64,000 nucleotides of DNA from Hydrogenophaga sp. Root209 (GCF_001428625.1 NZ_LMIE01000031.1:233247-297246); one strand, 5' to 3'. Shown: positions 27,969-39,247, counted from the first letter of the stretch. Notes: a model not told the origin generated them from the letters alone. Program-made: numbers and translations.

Positions 27969-29248
27969 CTCCCTTTCTCATGTTCACGGGTCTCATCGCC
28001 CTCATCCTGATCAACGTGCCCATCGGTATCTCGCTGGGCGTGGTGGCCATGATCGCCATGGTTTTCCATGGCGGCATGGACTCGCTGCTGAGTGCCGCGA
28101 TCACCATGTTCACCGGCGCCACCAGCTTCCCGCTGCTGTCGATCCCGCTGTTCATCCTGGCCGGCGCCATCATGAATTCGTCAAGCCTGTCGCGCCGGCT
28201 GATTGCCTTTGCTTCGGCCTGCTTCGGCTTCGTCAAGGGTGGCCTGGCGATGGTCAACATCGGCACCTCGCTGTTCTTCGCCGAAATCTCCGGCTCGGCC
28301 GTGGCCGACGTGGCTGCGATGGGCTCGATCCTGATCCCGGCGATGAAGAAGAAGGGTTACCCGAAGGAGTTCGCGGCAGCGGTCACATCGTCGTCGGCCA
28401 CCCTGGCCATCATCATTCCGCCCTCGATCCCGATGATCCTGTACGCCGTGATGGCCGAGGCCTCGGTGGTGCAGATCTTTGTGGCCGGCATCGTGCCAGG
28501 CATCCTGGGTGGCGGCGGCATGATGGCGCTGGCCTACTGGTATGCCAAACGCTACAACTACCCCGTGGAAGAGGTGTTCAGCTGGGCCAAGTTCCGCTCC
28601 ACCTTCAAGGATGCGGCCTGGGCGTTCCTGCTCCCAATGATCATCCTGGGCGGCATCTTCGGTGGTGTGGTCACGGCCACCGAAGGCGCAGCGCTCGCCG
28701 TGCTCGCGGCGCTGTTCATCGGTGGTGTGATCTACCGCGAACTCAACTTCAAGCATCTGTACGACTCCATGCTCGAAGGCGGCATCCAGACCGCGGTGGT
28801 GATGCTGCTGGTGGCCGCTTCCGCCCTGCTCGGCCACCTGCTTACCGAGCAGCAGATTCCTCAGGAACTCGCAGCGTGGATCTCGTCCCTGACCAGCAAC
28901 AAGTACGCGGTGCTGGCCATCCTCAACGTCTTCTTCCTGTTCGCCGGCTTGTTCCTGCACTCGGCCGCCGCCATCATCCTGATCGTGCCGATCGTGATGC
29001 CCCTGGTACTCGCCGTGGGCATCGATCCGGTGCACTTCGGCCTGATCGTCACGCTCAACATGGGCATCGGCCAGCAGACGCCACCGGTGGCCAGCGTGCT
29101 GATGACGGCGTGCTCGATCGCCAAAGCAGACATGTGGAAGGTCACGCGGGTGAACCTGCCCTTCATCGGTTTGCTCGTGGTGTTGTTGCTCATGGTGACC
29201 TACATCCCCGCGATCCCGATGTTCCTCGTTGAATATTTTTACCGTTGA
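27965..29248 (+). CDS. dctM: TRAP transporter large permease (DctM family)
   Basis: This 427-residue large subunit has about 12 membrane segments and forms the sodium-coupled transport core. Hallmarks include the N-terminal NVPIGISLGVVAMIAMV, the SFPLLSIPLFILAGAIM segment, the amphipathic TSSSATLAIIIPPSIPMILYA, and LNMGIGQQTPPVASVL near the C-terminus. With dctP and dctQ it completes a full transporter in one transcript. Confidence 0.95.
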   Translation: MTPFLMFTGLIALILINVPIGISLGVVAMIAMVFHGGMDSLLSAAITMFTGATSFPLLSIPLFILAGAIMNSSSLSRRLIAFASACFGFVKGGLAMVNIGTSLFFAEISGSAVADVAAMGSILIPAMKKKGYPKEFAAAVTSSSATLAIIIPPSIPMILYAVMAEASVVQIFVAGIVPGILGGGGMMALAYWYAKRYNYPVEEVFSWAKFRSTFKDAAWAFLLPMIILGGIFGGVVTATEGAALAVLAALFIGGVIYRELNFKHLYDSMLEGGIQTAVVMLLVAASALLGHLLTEQQIPQELAAWISSLTSNKYAVLAILNVFFLFAGLFLHSAAAIILIVPIVMPLVLAVGIDPVHFGLIVTLNMGIGQQTPPVASVLMTACSIAKADMWKVTRVNLPFIGLLVVLLLMVTYIPAIPMFLVEYFYR

Positions 29249-29250
29249 GC

Positions 29251-30033
29251 ATGAGCGCGGACACCGGTGAAGTGACCCTGCACATCGACGCCGGCGTGGC
29301 GACGGTGGTGTTTGACCGCCCTCAGGCGCGCAATGCGATGACCTGGGGCATGTACGAACAGCTCGCGGCCATCAACCGCCAGCTGAGCACCGAGCGCAGC
29401 GTGCGGGTGGCGGTGTTTCGCGGAGCCGGTGGGCAGGCCTTTGTGGCCGGCACCGACATCGAACAGTTCGCCACTTTCAAGACCGGCGAGGACGGCGTGA
29501 ACTACGAACGCCAGATCGAGGCCGGCATTGAACTGTTGTGCCAGCTGCCCATGCCCACCGTGGCCGTGGTCGAGGGCTGGTGCGTGGGCGGCGGCCTGGC
29601 GATCGCCACCGCGTGCGACTTCCGCCTGGCCACACCCAGCGCGAAGTTCGGCGTGCCGATTGCCAAGACGCTGGGCAACTGCCTGGCCATCGCCAACGTG
29701 GCGCGGCTGCGCGCAGCCTTTGGGCACCAGCGCGTCAAGCGCATGCTGATGCTGGCCGAGTTCATCGAAGGCGACGAGGCGCTGGCCTGCGGCTTCCTGC
29801 ATGCCGTGGAGGCGCCCGAGACCATCGACAACGCGGCCGCCTCGCTCACGCAGCGCCTGAGCGCACTCGCCCCGGTGACCCAGCGCGTGAGCAAGGCCGC
29901 GCTGGAGCGCTTGGCCACGCACGATCTCGCGGACGCCGAAGACCTGATCCGCGCCGCCTACGGCAGCGACGACTTCCACGAAGGCGTGGCCGCTTTCATG
30001 GCCAAACGACCCCCTGTGTGGAGCGGCCAGTGA
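29251..30033 (+). CDS. Enoyl-CoA hydratase/isomerase (crotonase) family protein
   Basis: This 260-residue crotonase-fold protein is predicted to act on an acyl-CoA. The oxyanion-hole elements are present: FRGAGGQAFVAGTDIEQF and EGWCVGGGLAIATACDFRLA. The usual catalytic segment (QPE..LG..PGAGGTQRL, carrying the two hydratase glutamates) is replaced here by GVPIAKTLGNCLAIANVARL. Ordinary hydratase chemistry is therefore unlikely; isomerase, decarboxylase or hydrolase activity is possible. The ATG at 29251 is used (an in-frame TTG lies six bases earlier). Its stop overlaps the next start (GTGA). Confidence 0.88.
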   Translation: MSADTGEVTLHIDAGVATVVFDRPQARNAMTWGMYEQLAAINRQLSTERSVRVAVFRGAGGQAFVAGTDIEQFATFKTGEDGVNYERQIEAGIELLCQLPMPTVAVVEGWCVGGGLAIATACDFRLATPSAKFGVPIAKTLGNCLAIANVARLRAAFGHQRVKRMLMLAEFIEGDEALACGFLHAVEAPETIDNAAASLTQRLSALAPVTQRVSKAALERLATHDLADAEDLIRAAYGSDDFHEGVAAFMAKRPPVWSGQ

Positions 30034-31244
30034 ACAAACCCACCGGACCGCTCGCGGGCCTGCGCGTGCTCGAAGTCACCCAGATCATGTCGGGCCCCAC
30101 CTGTGGCCTCTTGCTGGCCGACATGGGTGCCGACGTGATCAAGATCGAGAAAATTCCCGGCGGCGACGACGCGCGCGGCTACCGCGACCCGCAGGTCGGC
30201 GGTGTATCGGCGCCCTTCATGATGATGAACCGCAACAAGCGCGGTCTTGCACTCAACCTCAAGAGTTCCCAGGGACGTGACTTGCTGCTGCGCATGGTGA
30301 AGAACGCCGACGTGCTGGTGGAGAACTTCCGCGGCGGCACCATGGACAAGCTGGGTCTGGGGTATGAGGCCCTGAAAGCCGAGAACCCGGGCCTCATCTA
30401 CTGCGCCATCACCGGTTATGGGCGCACCGGTCCCTATGCCGACAAGGGCGGCTTCGACCTGATTGCACAAGGCTTTGCAGGGCTGATGTCCATCACCGGC
30501 GAAGCGGGCCGCCCGCCGGCCAAGAGCGGCAACGCGGTGTCGGACATGAACGCCGGCATCCTGGCCGCGCTCGGCATCCTCGCCGCCTACATCCACAAGC
30601 TCAAGACCGGTGAAGGCCAGGTGGTGGACACGTCGCTGAGCGACGCGGCGCTGCAGCAGACCTACTGGCACGCGGCGGTGTGGTTCGCCACGCAACGATC
30701 GCCCGAGCCCACGGGCTCAGCCCACATCCTCACCGCGCCCTACCAGGCGTTTGAAGCCAGCGACGGCTGGATCAACATCGGCGGCGCCAACCAGACCAAC
30801 TGGGAACGCATCTGCGACGTGCTGGGCCACCCCGAGTGGCGAAGCGACGGGCGCTTTGCCACCAACAGCGACCGCATGGCGCACCTGGATGTGCTGGTGG
30901 GCCTGATGAACGCGGTGGTGCGCACGCGAACGCGCGCCCAATGGCAGGCGGCGTTTGATGCAGCGGGTGTGCCGGCCGGGCCGGTGCACACCATCGGCGA
31001 GGCACTGAGCCACCCGCAGACGATCGCGCGCGGCATGGTGGTGGAACTCGACCACCCGCAAGCCGGACTCACGCGCGCAGTGGGTTGCCCCCTCCACTTC
31101 TCGGCCTCACCGGATCGCAGCAGCACACCCGCGCCGCTGCTGGGCCAGCACACACGCGAGGTGCTGCGCGAGTTCGATTTATCGGAGGCCGAGATCGACA
31201 CTCTCATGGCCGAGGGCGTGGTGATCGAGCCCAATTCGGGCTGA
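30030..31244 (+). CDS. CaiB/BaiF (class III) CoA transferase
   Basis: This 404-residue class III CoA transferase moves CoA from one acyl group to another carboxylate. The N-terminus has the family pattern LAGLRVLEVTQIMSGPTCG and ADMGADVIKIEK. The catalytic Asp is probably D172 in SDMNAG, followed by ALGILAAYIHK. The GTG start overlaps the preceding stop by four bases. As the last gene of the TRAP operon it presumably activates the imported acid. Its final codons and stop lie inside the first copy of a 20-bp tandem repeat. Confidence 0.92.
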   Translation: MNKPTGPLAGLRVLEVTQIMSGPTCGLLLADMGADVIKIEKIPGGDDARGYRDPQVGGVSAPFMMMNRNKRGLALNLKSSQGRDLLLRMVKNADVLVENFRGGTMDKLGLGYEALKAENPGLIYCAITGYGRTGPYADKGGFDLIAQGFAGLMSITGEAGRPPAKSGNAVSDMNAGILAALGILAAYIHKLKTGEGQVVDTSLSDAALQQTYWHAAVWFATQRSPEPTGSAHILTAPYQAFEASDGWINIGGANQTNWERICDVLGHPEWRSDGRFATNSDRMAHLDVLVGLMNAVVRTRTRAQWQAAFDAAGVPAGPVHTIGEALSHPQTIARGMVVELDHPQAGLTRAVGCPLHFSASPDRSSTPAPLLGQHTREVLREFDLSEAEIDTLMAEGVVIEPNSG

Positions 31245-31363
31245 GCCAACCCCGTTCGGGCTGAGCCAACCCCGTTCGGGCTGAGCCAACCCCGTTCGGG
31301 CTGAGCCTGTCGAAGCCCTCGCCCAGGTGCTGGTGAACCCTTCGACAGGCTCAGGGCGAACGG
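31235..31363. repeat. 20-bp tandem repeat plus TTCGACAGGCTCAG-type inverted repeat
   Basis: CTGAGCCAACCCCGTTCGGG occurs three times in a row at 31241-31300, the first copy overlapping the CoA transferase stop codon. The array runs into a complete inverted-repeat element: left arm 31292-31318 (CCGTTCGGGCTGAGCCTG, then TCGAAGCCC) and right arm 31338-31363 (CCCTTCGACAGGCTCAGGGC, then GAACGG). Related elements lie at 48457-48531 and 59677-59736. The tandem unit looks like an expansion of the left-arm tip. Confidence 0.9.
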
Positions 31364-31397
31364 AAGTGGGTCGCTCCGGAGCGAACGGGTTCGGTGC

Positions 31398-34019
<2,622 letters not shown>

Positions 34020-34247
34020 GGTGGCCTTGTGGTTTTCGGTCAAAGGATGCGGCTGCCGCGCGGGCGCGCGAAACCCCGTATTTTCCAACATGGCGGGCCG
34101 GTCGCTTCAAAGCGGGTTTTGGCCTGCTCGCAGTCCCCGGTGGACCAGGGGTCAAGGTCGCCAGCGGTACTGCACGCCACCCCCCGAAGGACTATGCTTT
34201 CCCGCTGCCTTGCCACCCTGGCGCGCACCGAACAACGGAGACTCCCC

Positions 34248-35738
34248 ATGGACATGAAGACATCCCCCCTGGCCCTGCTCAAGGACCCCACCCTGCTCAA
34301 GACCGACGGCCTGGTCAACGGCCAGTGGGTCCCAGGAGCTGGCCGCTTCGACGTGCTGGACCCCGCCACCGGCCACAAGCTCGCCGACGTGGCCAACCTC
34401 GGCCCGAAAGACGCCGAAGCGGCCATCGCCGCAGCCAACGCCGCCTGGCCCGCCTGGAAAGCCAAGACCGCCAAGGAGCGCAGCATCATCCTGCGCAAGT
34501 GGTTCGACCTGCTGATGGCGAACCAGGAAGACCTGGGACGCATCCTCACCGCCGAACAAGGCAAGCCGTTTGCCGAGGCCAAGGGCGAGATCGCCTACGG
34601 CGCGAGCTTCGTGGAGTGGTTTGCCGAAGAAGCCAAGCGCGTCAACGGGGAGACCCTGCCCCAGTTCGACAACAACCGCCGCCTGATCGTGCTCAAGCAG
34701 CCCATCGGCGTGTGCGCGGCCATCACGCCGTGGAACTTCCCGCTGGCCATGATCACGCGCAAAGTGGCACCGGCTCTCGCCGCCGGCTGCCCGGTGATCA
34801 TCAAACCCGCTGAGCTCACGCCGCTGACCGCACTGGCCGCGGCCGAGCTGGCCATCCGCGCCGGCATCCCGGCCGGTGTGCTCAACATGCTCTGTGCCGA
34901 CGCCGACAACAGCATCGCCGTGGGCAAGGTGCTGTGCGAAAGCGACGTGGTGCGCCACATCAGCTTCACCGGTTCCACCGAGGTGGGCCGAATCCTCATG
35001 GCGCAGTGCGCGCCCACGGTCAAGAAGATGTCGCTCGAGCTCGGCGGCAACGCGCCTTTCATCGTGTTCGACGACGCCGACATCGACAGCGCGGTGGAAG
35101 GCGCGTTTGCCAGCAAGTACCGCAACGCCGGCCAGACCTGCGTGTGCTCCAACCGCATCTACGTGCAGGCCGGCGTCTACGACAGCTTCGTGGACAAGTT
35201 CGCCGCCAAGGTGAAGACGACGAAAGTCGGCAACGGATTCGACGAAGGTGTGAGTCAGGGCCCGCTCATCGAAGAAGCTGCTCTGGTGAAGGTGCAGCGG
35301 CATGTGGACGATGCGGTGGCCAAGGGAGCCCGCGTCATGACCGGCGGCAAGCGCTTGACGAACATCGGCAGCGGCCAGTTCTTCGAGCCCACCGTGGTGG
35401 CAGACGCCACTGCCGACATGCTCTGCGCCAGGGAAGAAACCTTCGGCCCGTTCGCCCCGGTGTTCAAGTTCCACACCGAGCAGGAAGCCATAGCCGCGGC
35501 CAACAACACCGAGTTCGGTCTGGCCAGCTACTTCTACAGCCGCGACGTGGGCCGCATCTTCCGCGTGAGCGAAGCGCTGGAGTACGGCATGGTCGGCATC
35601 AACGTGGGCATCCTGGCCACCGAACACGTGCCCTTTGGCGGCGTGAAGCAGTCGGGCCTGGGCCGCGAAGGCTCGCACCACGGCATGGACGACTACGTGG
35701 AGATCAAGTACCTCTGCGTGGGCGACATCCTCAAGTAA
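34248..35738 (+). CDS. gabD: NAD(P)-dependent succinate-semialdehyde dehydrogenase
   Basis: This 496-residue aldehyde dehydrogenase is most like GabD, which oxidises succinate semialdehyde to succinate. Catalytic features are the Asn in TPWNFPLAMITRK, FTGSTEVGR, the general-base Glu in ELGGNAPF and nucleophile C298 in GQTCVCSN. The C-terminal GGVKQSGLGREGS is typical. The start at 34248 follows CGGAG; an upstream open frame without family similarity is ignored. The tRNA-Gly gene follows 13 bases after the stop. Confidence 0.9.
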   Translation: MDMKTSPLALLKDPTLLKTDGLVNGQWVPGAGRFDVLDPATGHKLADVANLGPKDAEAAIAAANAAWPAWKAKTAKERSIILRKWFDLLMANQEDLGRILTAEQGKPFAEAKGEIAYGASFVEWFAEEAKRVNGETLPQFDNNRRLIVLKQPIGVCAAITPWNFPLAMITRKVAPALAAGCPVIIKPAELTPLTALAAAELAIRAGIPAGVLNMLCADADNSIAVGKVLCESDVVRHISFTGSTEVGRILMAQCAPTVKKMSLELGGNAPFIVFDDADIDSAVEGAFASKYRNAGQTCVCSNRIYVQAGVYDSFVDKFAAKVKTTKVGNGFDEGVSQGPLIEEAALVKVQRHVDDAVAKGARVMTGGKRLTNIGSGQFFEPTVVADATADMLCAREETFGPFAPVFKFHTEQEAIAAANNTEFGLASYFYSRDVGRIFRVSEALEYGMVGINVGILATEHVPFGGVKQSGLGREGSHHGMDDYVEIKYLCVGDILK

Positions 35739-35751
35739 ACTTGAGCGCCCT

Positions 35752-35825
35752 GCGGGTGTAGTTCAATGGCAGAACGGCAGCTTCCCAAGCTTCATACGAG
35801 GGTTCGATTCCCTTCACCCGCTCCA
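35752..35825 (+). tRNA. tRNA-Gly (anticodon CCC)
   Basis: This is a 74-base tRNA with the CCA end encoded. The acceptor stem is GCGGGTG/CACCCGC and the D arm is GTTC...GAAC. The anticodon stem-loop GCAGC-TTCCCAA-GCTTC has anticodon CCC, and the T arm is CGAGGGTTCGATTCCCT. One C-T mismatch sits in the anticodon stem, which still leaves four pairs, and all other stems are perfect. It may be co-transcribed with gabD or have its own promoter. Confidence 0.95.
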
Positions 35826-35860
35826 GATTGAGTGGCCAAAGCCACAGTCCCCAAAGAACA

Positions 35861-35890
35861 AACCCCTCGCAGCACACGCTGGGAGGGGTT
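35861..35890. terminator. Hairpin between tRNA-Gly and the PEP-CTERM gene
   Basis: AACCCCTC (35861-35868) and GAGGGGTT (35883-35890) form an eight-pair stem, extended inside by a near-match GCAGC/GCTGG. It lies between the tRNA and the convergent PEP-CTERM gene and can serve both strands, although no long T-run follows. Confidence 0.55.
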
Positions 35891-35934
35891 CGGGTTCAGA
35901 TCAAGCCTGAATCAGTCAACCAACAAGCCTCGCT

Positions 35935-36912
35935 TCAAGCAAGCTTTCTGAGACGGCGGGCAGCACCAAGACCAGCCAGCGCCACGCCAATCAAAGCAAG
36001 AACACCGGGTTCGGGCACTTCGCCAGGAACATTGAGCGCGTTGGTCAGGGCCAGCTCTTCACCGCCAGCGTCCAGGCCCAACATGTACAGCTTGAAGTAC
36101 AGAACGTCGGATGGCAGGTAGTTTGTCAGATCGAAGGACGGTGCATACGCAAAGAAATCGGGCTTGCCGCTTCCCACATTGTTGTCCACCGTCATCGAGC
36201 AAAAGCCTGCCACGCAACCGGCACTGGTGTTGCTGGCATCGAACCACTCGACCACCACCTCGGCCTGCGCAGTCACCAACGAAGCAGCGTCGTATTCGCT
36301 GTTGACCACGTTGTCGAACGCCAGGGTCTCGATCGTGAGCCCATCGCGCCTGACTTCCAACAGGCCATTGAGGTTCAAGTCTGTTTTGGACGTGTTGTTG
36401 AGGTCGAAGCTGAAAACAGGCGTGAACAGACTGCCTCCCAAAAATGCCTGGAGGTCCGCCACGGTCACATTCACGAGATATGGCCACTCACCCAGGTACT
36501 GGTTGTCATTTTTGGGGGTCTGATCCCCGTCAAGCGAGGGATCCTGATTGTCCCCAGTCCCCCCGGTAGCGGCGGGAAACCCCCCGTTGTTCGAATTGTT
36601 GAACGAGAACAGCTTGACGATCTGGCCCGAGCCGAACGAGGGCAGCGTGCTCCAGTCGCTCAGACCCGCGTAGCCGAAATTGTTGGCGAGTTGCTGCAGG
36701 GAATTCACAGAATACGAAATGAAGTCGTCGTGAGAACTCGCGACATAGATCTTCACGCCCGCAGAGGGTTCATAGCAGAGGAGGTTTTCGAACCCGGCTC
36801 CGTATCCACAACTGGTGACGGAGGGCAGCGTCAGAGCTTGAACGCTCGACGATGCGACGAACGCGGAAACCACGGAGGCGGTGCGCAAGAGTTTGATCAG
36901 TTTGTTGTTCAT
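35935..36912 (-). CDS. PEP-CTERM sorting domain protein of unknown function
   Basis: This 325-residue secreted protein has a signal peptide of about 25 residues ending SSVQA. The body is low in basic residues and rich in Asn, Ser and Gly, and contains cysteines (TSCGYGAGFENLLCYEP, AGCVAGFCSM). It ends with a PEP-CTERM anchor: VPEPGVLALIGVALAGLGAA then RRLRKLA, which is read by exosortase. The start at 36912 has GAGG eight bases upstream. The body gives no recognisable enzyme motif. Such proteins are surface or exopolysaccharide-associated. Confidence 0.85.
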   Translation of the reverse strand: MNNKLIKLLRTASVVSAFVASSSVQALTLPSVTSCGYGAGFENLLCYEPSAGVKIYVASSHDDFISYSVNSLQQLANNFGYAGLSDWSTLPSFGSGQIVKLFSFNNSNNGGFPAATGGTGDNQDPSLDGDQTPKNDNQYLGEWPYLVNVTVADLQAFLGGSLFTPVFSFDLNNTSKTDLNLNGLLEVRRDGLTIETLAFDNVVNSEYDAASLVTAQAEVVVEWFDASNTSAGCVAGFCSMTVDNNVGSGKPDFFAYAPSFDLTNYLPSDVLYFKLYMLGLDAGGEELALTNALNVPGEVPEPGVLALIGVALAGLGAARRLRKLA

Positions 36913-37096
36913 GGTGTGCCTCATACAAGGATGGTCGACGGCAGACAATCCCCCCTGACATCTTTGAGTCACATAAGCAATCTTCGAGCCCAAGGAAAAA
37001 CCCCATGAAAGTCAAAGGGTTCGCCGCTTGGCGGTGCCGCGGCGGCCTTCCTGTGGAAAAAATTCCGACACGCACGGACTGAATGTCGACGGGTGG

Positions 37097-37663
37097 TCAG
37101 GACCCCACGCCCAACAGCGCAAGCACGCCCAGTACCGCAAAAATGCCCGCGGCCACCCGGTGCACCAGCGCGATGGGGACCTTGCGCGTGATCGCATCGC
37201 CAAAGAACACCACCGGCGCATTGGCCAGCATCATGCCGAAGGTGGTCCCGAGTACCACCGCGATGAGGGGGTCGTACTGCGCGCCCAGCGCCACGGTGGC
37301 GATCTGCGTCTTGTCGCCCATCTCGGCCAGGAAAAAGGCCCACACGGTCACGAGAAAAACGCCCATCTGCCGTTTGGGCAAGGCGTTCTCGTCGTCGAGC
37401 TTGTCGGGGATCAGCATCCACAGCGCCATGGCGATGAACGAAACGCCAAGCACCCAGCGCATCACATTCGGACCCGCGGCAGCCATGATCCAGGCACCGG
37501 CAGCGCCGGCAATGGCATGGTTGAGCAAGGTGGCCACCAGGATGCCCCAGACGATGGGCCATGGACGCCTGAAGCGCGCGGCCAGCACAAGGGCGAGCAA
37601 TTGCGTCTTGTCGCCCATTTCAGCGAGGGCGACGATGCCGGTGGATATGAGGAAAGCTTCCAA
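37097..37663 (-). CDS. UPF0016/TMEM165 (GDT1) family manganese exporter
   Basis: This is about a 188-residue six-helix membrane protein of the UPF0016 cation-transporter family. Both copies of the signature E-x-G-D-K-T are present: VALAEMGDKTQLLAL in the first half and FLAEMGDKTQIATVAL in the second. A TTG start at 37663 is proposed because GGAG precedes it by about eight bases and the family N-terminus is -EAFLISTGIVALAE. Upstream lies a yybP-ykoY manganese riboswitch, which makes manganese export the likely role. Confidence 0.9.
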   Translation of the reverse strand: MEAFLISTGIVALAEMGDKTQLLALVLAARFRRPWPIVWGILVATLLNHAIAGAAGAWIMAAAGPNVMRWVLGVSFIAMALWMLIPDKLDDENALPKRQMGVFLVTVWAFFLAEMGDKTQIATVALGAQYDPLIAVVLGTTFGMMLANAPVVFFGDAITRKVPIALVHRVAAGIFAVLGVLALLGVGS

Positions 37664-37695
37664 GACAGTGCTCCGAGGGCCGGCAGAAACCAAAA

Positions 37696-37736
37696 GACCA
37701 CACGGCATCCCCGGCCCATCCGGAGGCAGTGTGGTC
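37696..37736 (-). terminator. Riboswitch expression-platform hairpin upstream of the UPF0016 gene
   Basis: GACCACAC (minus strand from 37736) pairs perfectly with GTGTGGTC (ending at 37696) around a GC-rich interior, and CTTTTGGTTT follows. It starts immediately after the aptamer and lies before the ribosome-binding site, so it is the probable transcription-termination switch. Confidence 0.7.
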
Positions 37737-37739
37737 AAA

Positions 37740-37845
37740 GGTCTTGCCAGGCTGAAGGCTGTCGGCGCCATGGCCTTGAGGGCCAAGTGTGTTGACGCAA
37801 ACCTCTGCAGGGCGCAGAGCGGCTACTCCCCAATGACGGGTGCAG
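37740..37845 (-). promoter_or_regulatory. Manganese riboswitch (yybP-ykoY type)
   Basis: Read on the minus strand, the leader contains the signature GGGGAGTAGCC (complement of 37821-37831) and the second conserved loop GCGTCAACA (around 37790-37798). A GGCC...GGCC arm and a closing AAGACCTTTG follow. These are the two metal-binding loops of the yybP-ykoY family, which binds Mn2+ and turns on exporters such as MntP and UPF0016 proteins. The expression platform at 37696-37736 follows directly. Confidence 0.88.
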
Positions 37846-37860
37846 CCGGGAGTATAGCCG

Positions 37861-38499
37861 TCAGATCAACGTGGGCCCGGTCTTGGACTGGATGTACTCG
37901 CGGGTCACGCCGGGGGCGAGCTCCACCAGCTTCAGGCCCTGAGGGGTCACGTCCATCACGCCGAGGTCGGTGATGATGCGGTTGACCACACCCACGCCCG
38001 TCAGCGGCAGGGAACATTGGTCGAGGATTTTCAGGTCTTCGGTGCCGTCCTTCTTTTTGGCCACGTGCTCCATCAGGATGATCACGCGCTTGACGCCAGC
38101 CACCAGGTCCATGGCGCCGCCCATGCCCTTGACCATCTTGCCGGGGATCATCCAGTTGGCCAGATCGCCCTTCTCGCTCACCTGCATCGCACCGAGGATG
38201 CTCAGGTTGATCTTGCCGCCACGGATCATGGCAAAGCTGTCGTGACTGCCGAAGATCGACGAGCCCGCAATGGTGGTGACAGTCTGCTTGCCGGCGTTGA
38301 TCAGGTCGGCATCCACCTTGTCAATGGTCGGGAACGGGCCGATGCCCAGCATGCCGTTCTCGCTCTGCAACCACACCTCTTTGTCGGCGGGCACGAAGTT
38401 GGCCACCAGCGTGGGGATGCCAATGCCCAGGTTCACATAAAAACCGTCTTCGAGTTCCTGGGCTGCGCGCGCAGCCATCTGGTCTTGGTTCCAGGGCAT
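37861..38499 (-). CDS. scoB: 3-oxoacid CoA-transferase subunit B
   Basis: This is the 212-residue beta subunit of succinyl-CoA:3-oxoacid CoA transferase, which activates acetoacetate. The N-terminal [13 protein letters not shown] and the catalytic Glu in [12 protein letters not shown] are visible. [18 protein letters not shown] is a family segment. The start at 38499 lies one base after the scoA stop. With phaZ in the same window it fits a PHB/acetoacetate metabolism. Confidence 0.93.
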   Translation of the reverse strand: MPWNQDQMAARAAQELEDGFYVNLGIGIPTLVANFVPADKEVWLQSENGMLGIGPFPTIDKVDADLINAGKQTVTTIAGSSIFGSHDSFAMIRGGKINLSILGAMQVSEKGDLANWMIPGKMVKGMGGAMDLVAGVKRVIILMEHVAKKKDGTEDLKILDQCSLPLTGVGVVNRIITDLGVMDVTPQGLKLVELAPGVTREYIQSKTGPTLI

Positions 38500-38500
38500 A

Positions 38501-39208
38501 TCAGACTCCCGCCTTCTCAGTGATGGTTCGTTTCTCGATGCGCTTCTCGGGCGTGGCGTTGAGGACCAGGCGGTGCACGTAGATGCCCGGCAGGTGGACG
38601 TGGTCGGGCTCAATGGCGCCCTTCTCCACGATCTCTTCCACCTCGACCACGCAGATCTTGCCGGCCATGGCCACGGCGGGGTTGAAGTTGCGCGCGGTGA
38701 AACGGAACTGCAGGTTCCCCGAGGTGTCGGCGCGCCAGGCTTTCACCAGCGAGACGTCAGGCACCAGCGAGCGCTCCATCACATAGGTTTCCCCGTCGAA
38801 TTCGCGCAGTTCCTTGCCCTCGGCCACGATGGTGCCCACGCCGGTCTTGGTGAAGAACGCCGGGATGCCGGCACCGCCCGCGCGCAGCTTCTCGGCCAGC
38901 GTGCCCTGGGGCGTGAACTCCAGCTGCAGTTCACCGGCGAGGTACTGACGCTCGAACTCCTTGTTTTCGCCCACGTAGCTCGAGATCATCTTGGTGATCT
39001 GGCGCGTTTCCAGCAACTTGCCCAGACCAAAGCCGTCCACGCCCGCGTTGTTCGAGATCACGGTGAGGTTCTTCTTGCCGCTGTCGCGCAGTGCATCAAT
39101 GAGCGCCTCGGGAATGCCGCAAAGGCCGAAGCCGCCCACGGCGAACAACTGGCCGTCGGCCACGATGTCTTTGAGCGCGTCGGCTGCGCTCGGGTGGATC
39201 TTGTTCAC
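38501..39208 (-). CDS. scoA: 3-oxoacid CoA-transferase subunit A
   Basis: This is the 235-residue alpha subunit of the same CoA transferase. The CoA-binding glycine loop [17 protein letters not shown] is near residue 22. [15 protein letters not shown] and [16 protein letters not shown] are family hallmarks. It is transcribed divergently from a PAS-LuxR regulator gene, with a perfect palindrome between them. Confidence 0.94.
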   Translation of the reverse strand: MNKIHPSAADALKDIVADGQLFAVGGFGLCGIPEALIDALRDSGKKNLTVISNNAGVDGFGLGKLLETRQITKMISSYVGENKEFERQYLAGELQLEFTPQGTLAEKLRAGGAGIPAFFTKTGVGTIVAEGKELREFDGETYVMERSLVPDVSLVKAWRADTSGNLQFRFTARNFNPAVAMAGKICVVEVEEIVEKGAIEPDHVHLPGIYVHRLVLNATPEKRIEKRTITEKAGV

Positions 39209-39247
39209 GTTGCTGTCTCCTGGGTTGAAGCAAGGAAGCCGGTACGA

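Noticed and set aside
31241-31300. Three 20-bp tandem copies considered as a short CRISPR array
   Set aside because: The copies are directly adjacent with no unique spacers, and no cas genes are present.
35752-35825. tRNA-Gly considered as a tRNA pseudogene because of a mismatch in the anticodon stem
   Set aside because: All other stems and conserved bases are intact and the CCA is encoded; a single mismatch is tolerated and may be normal in this lineage.
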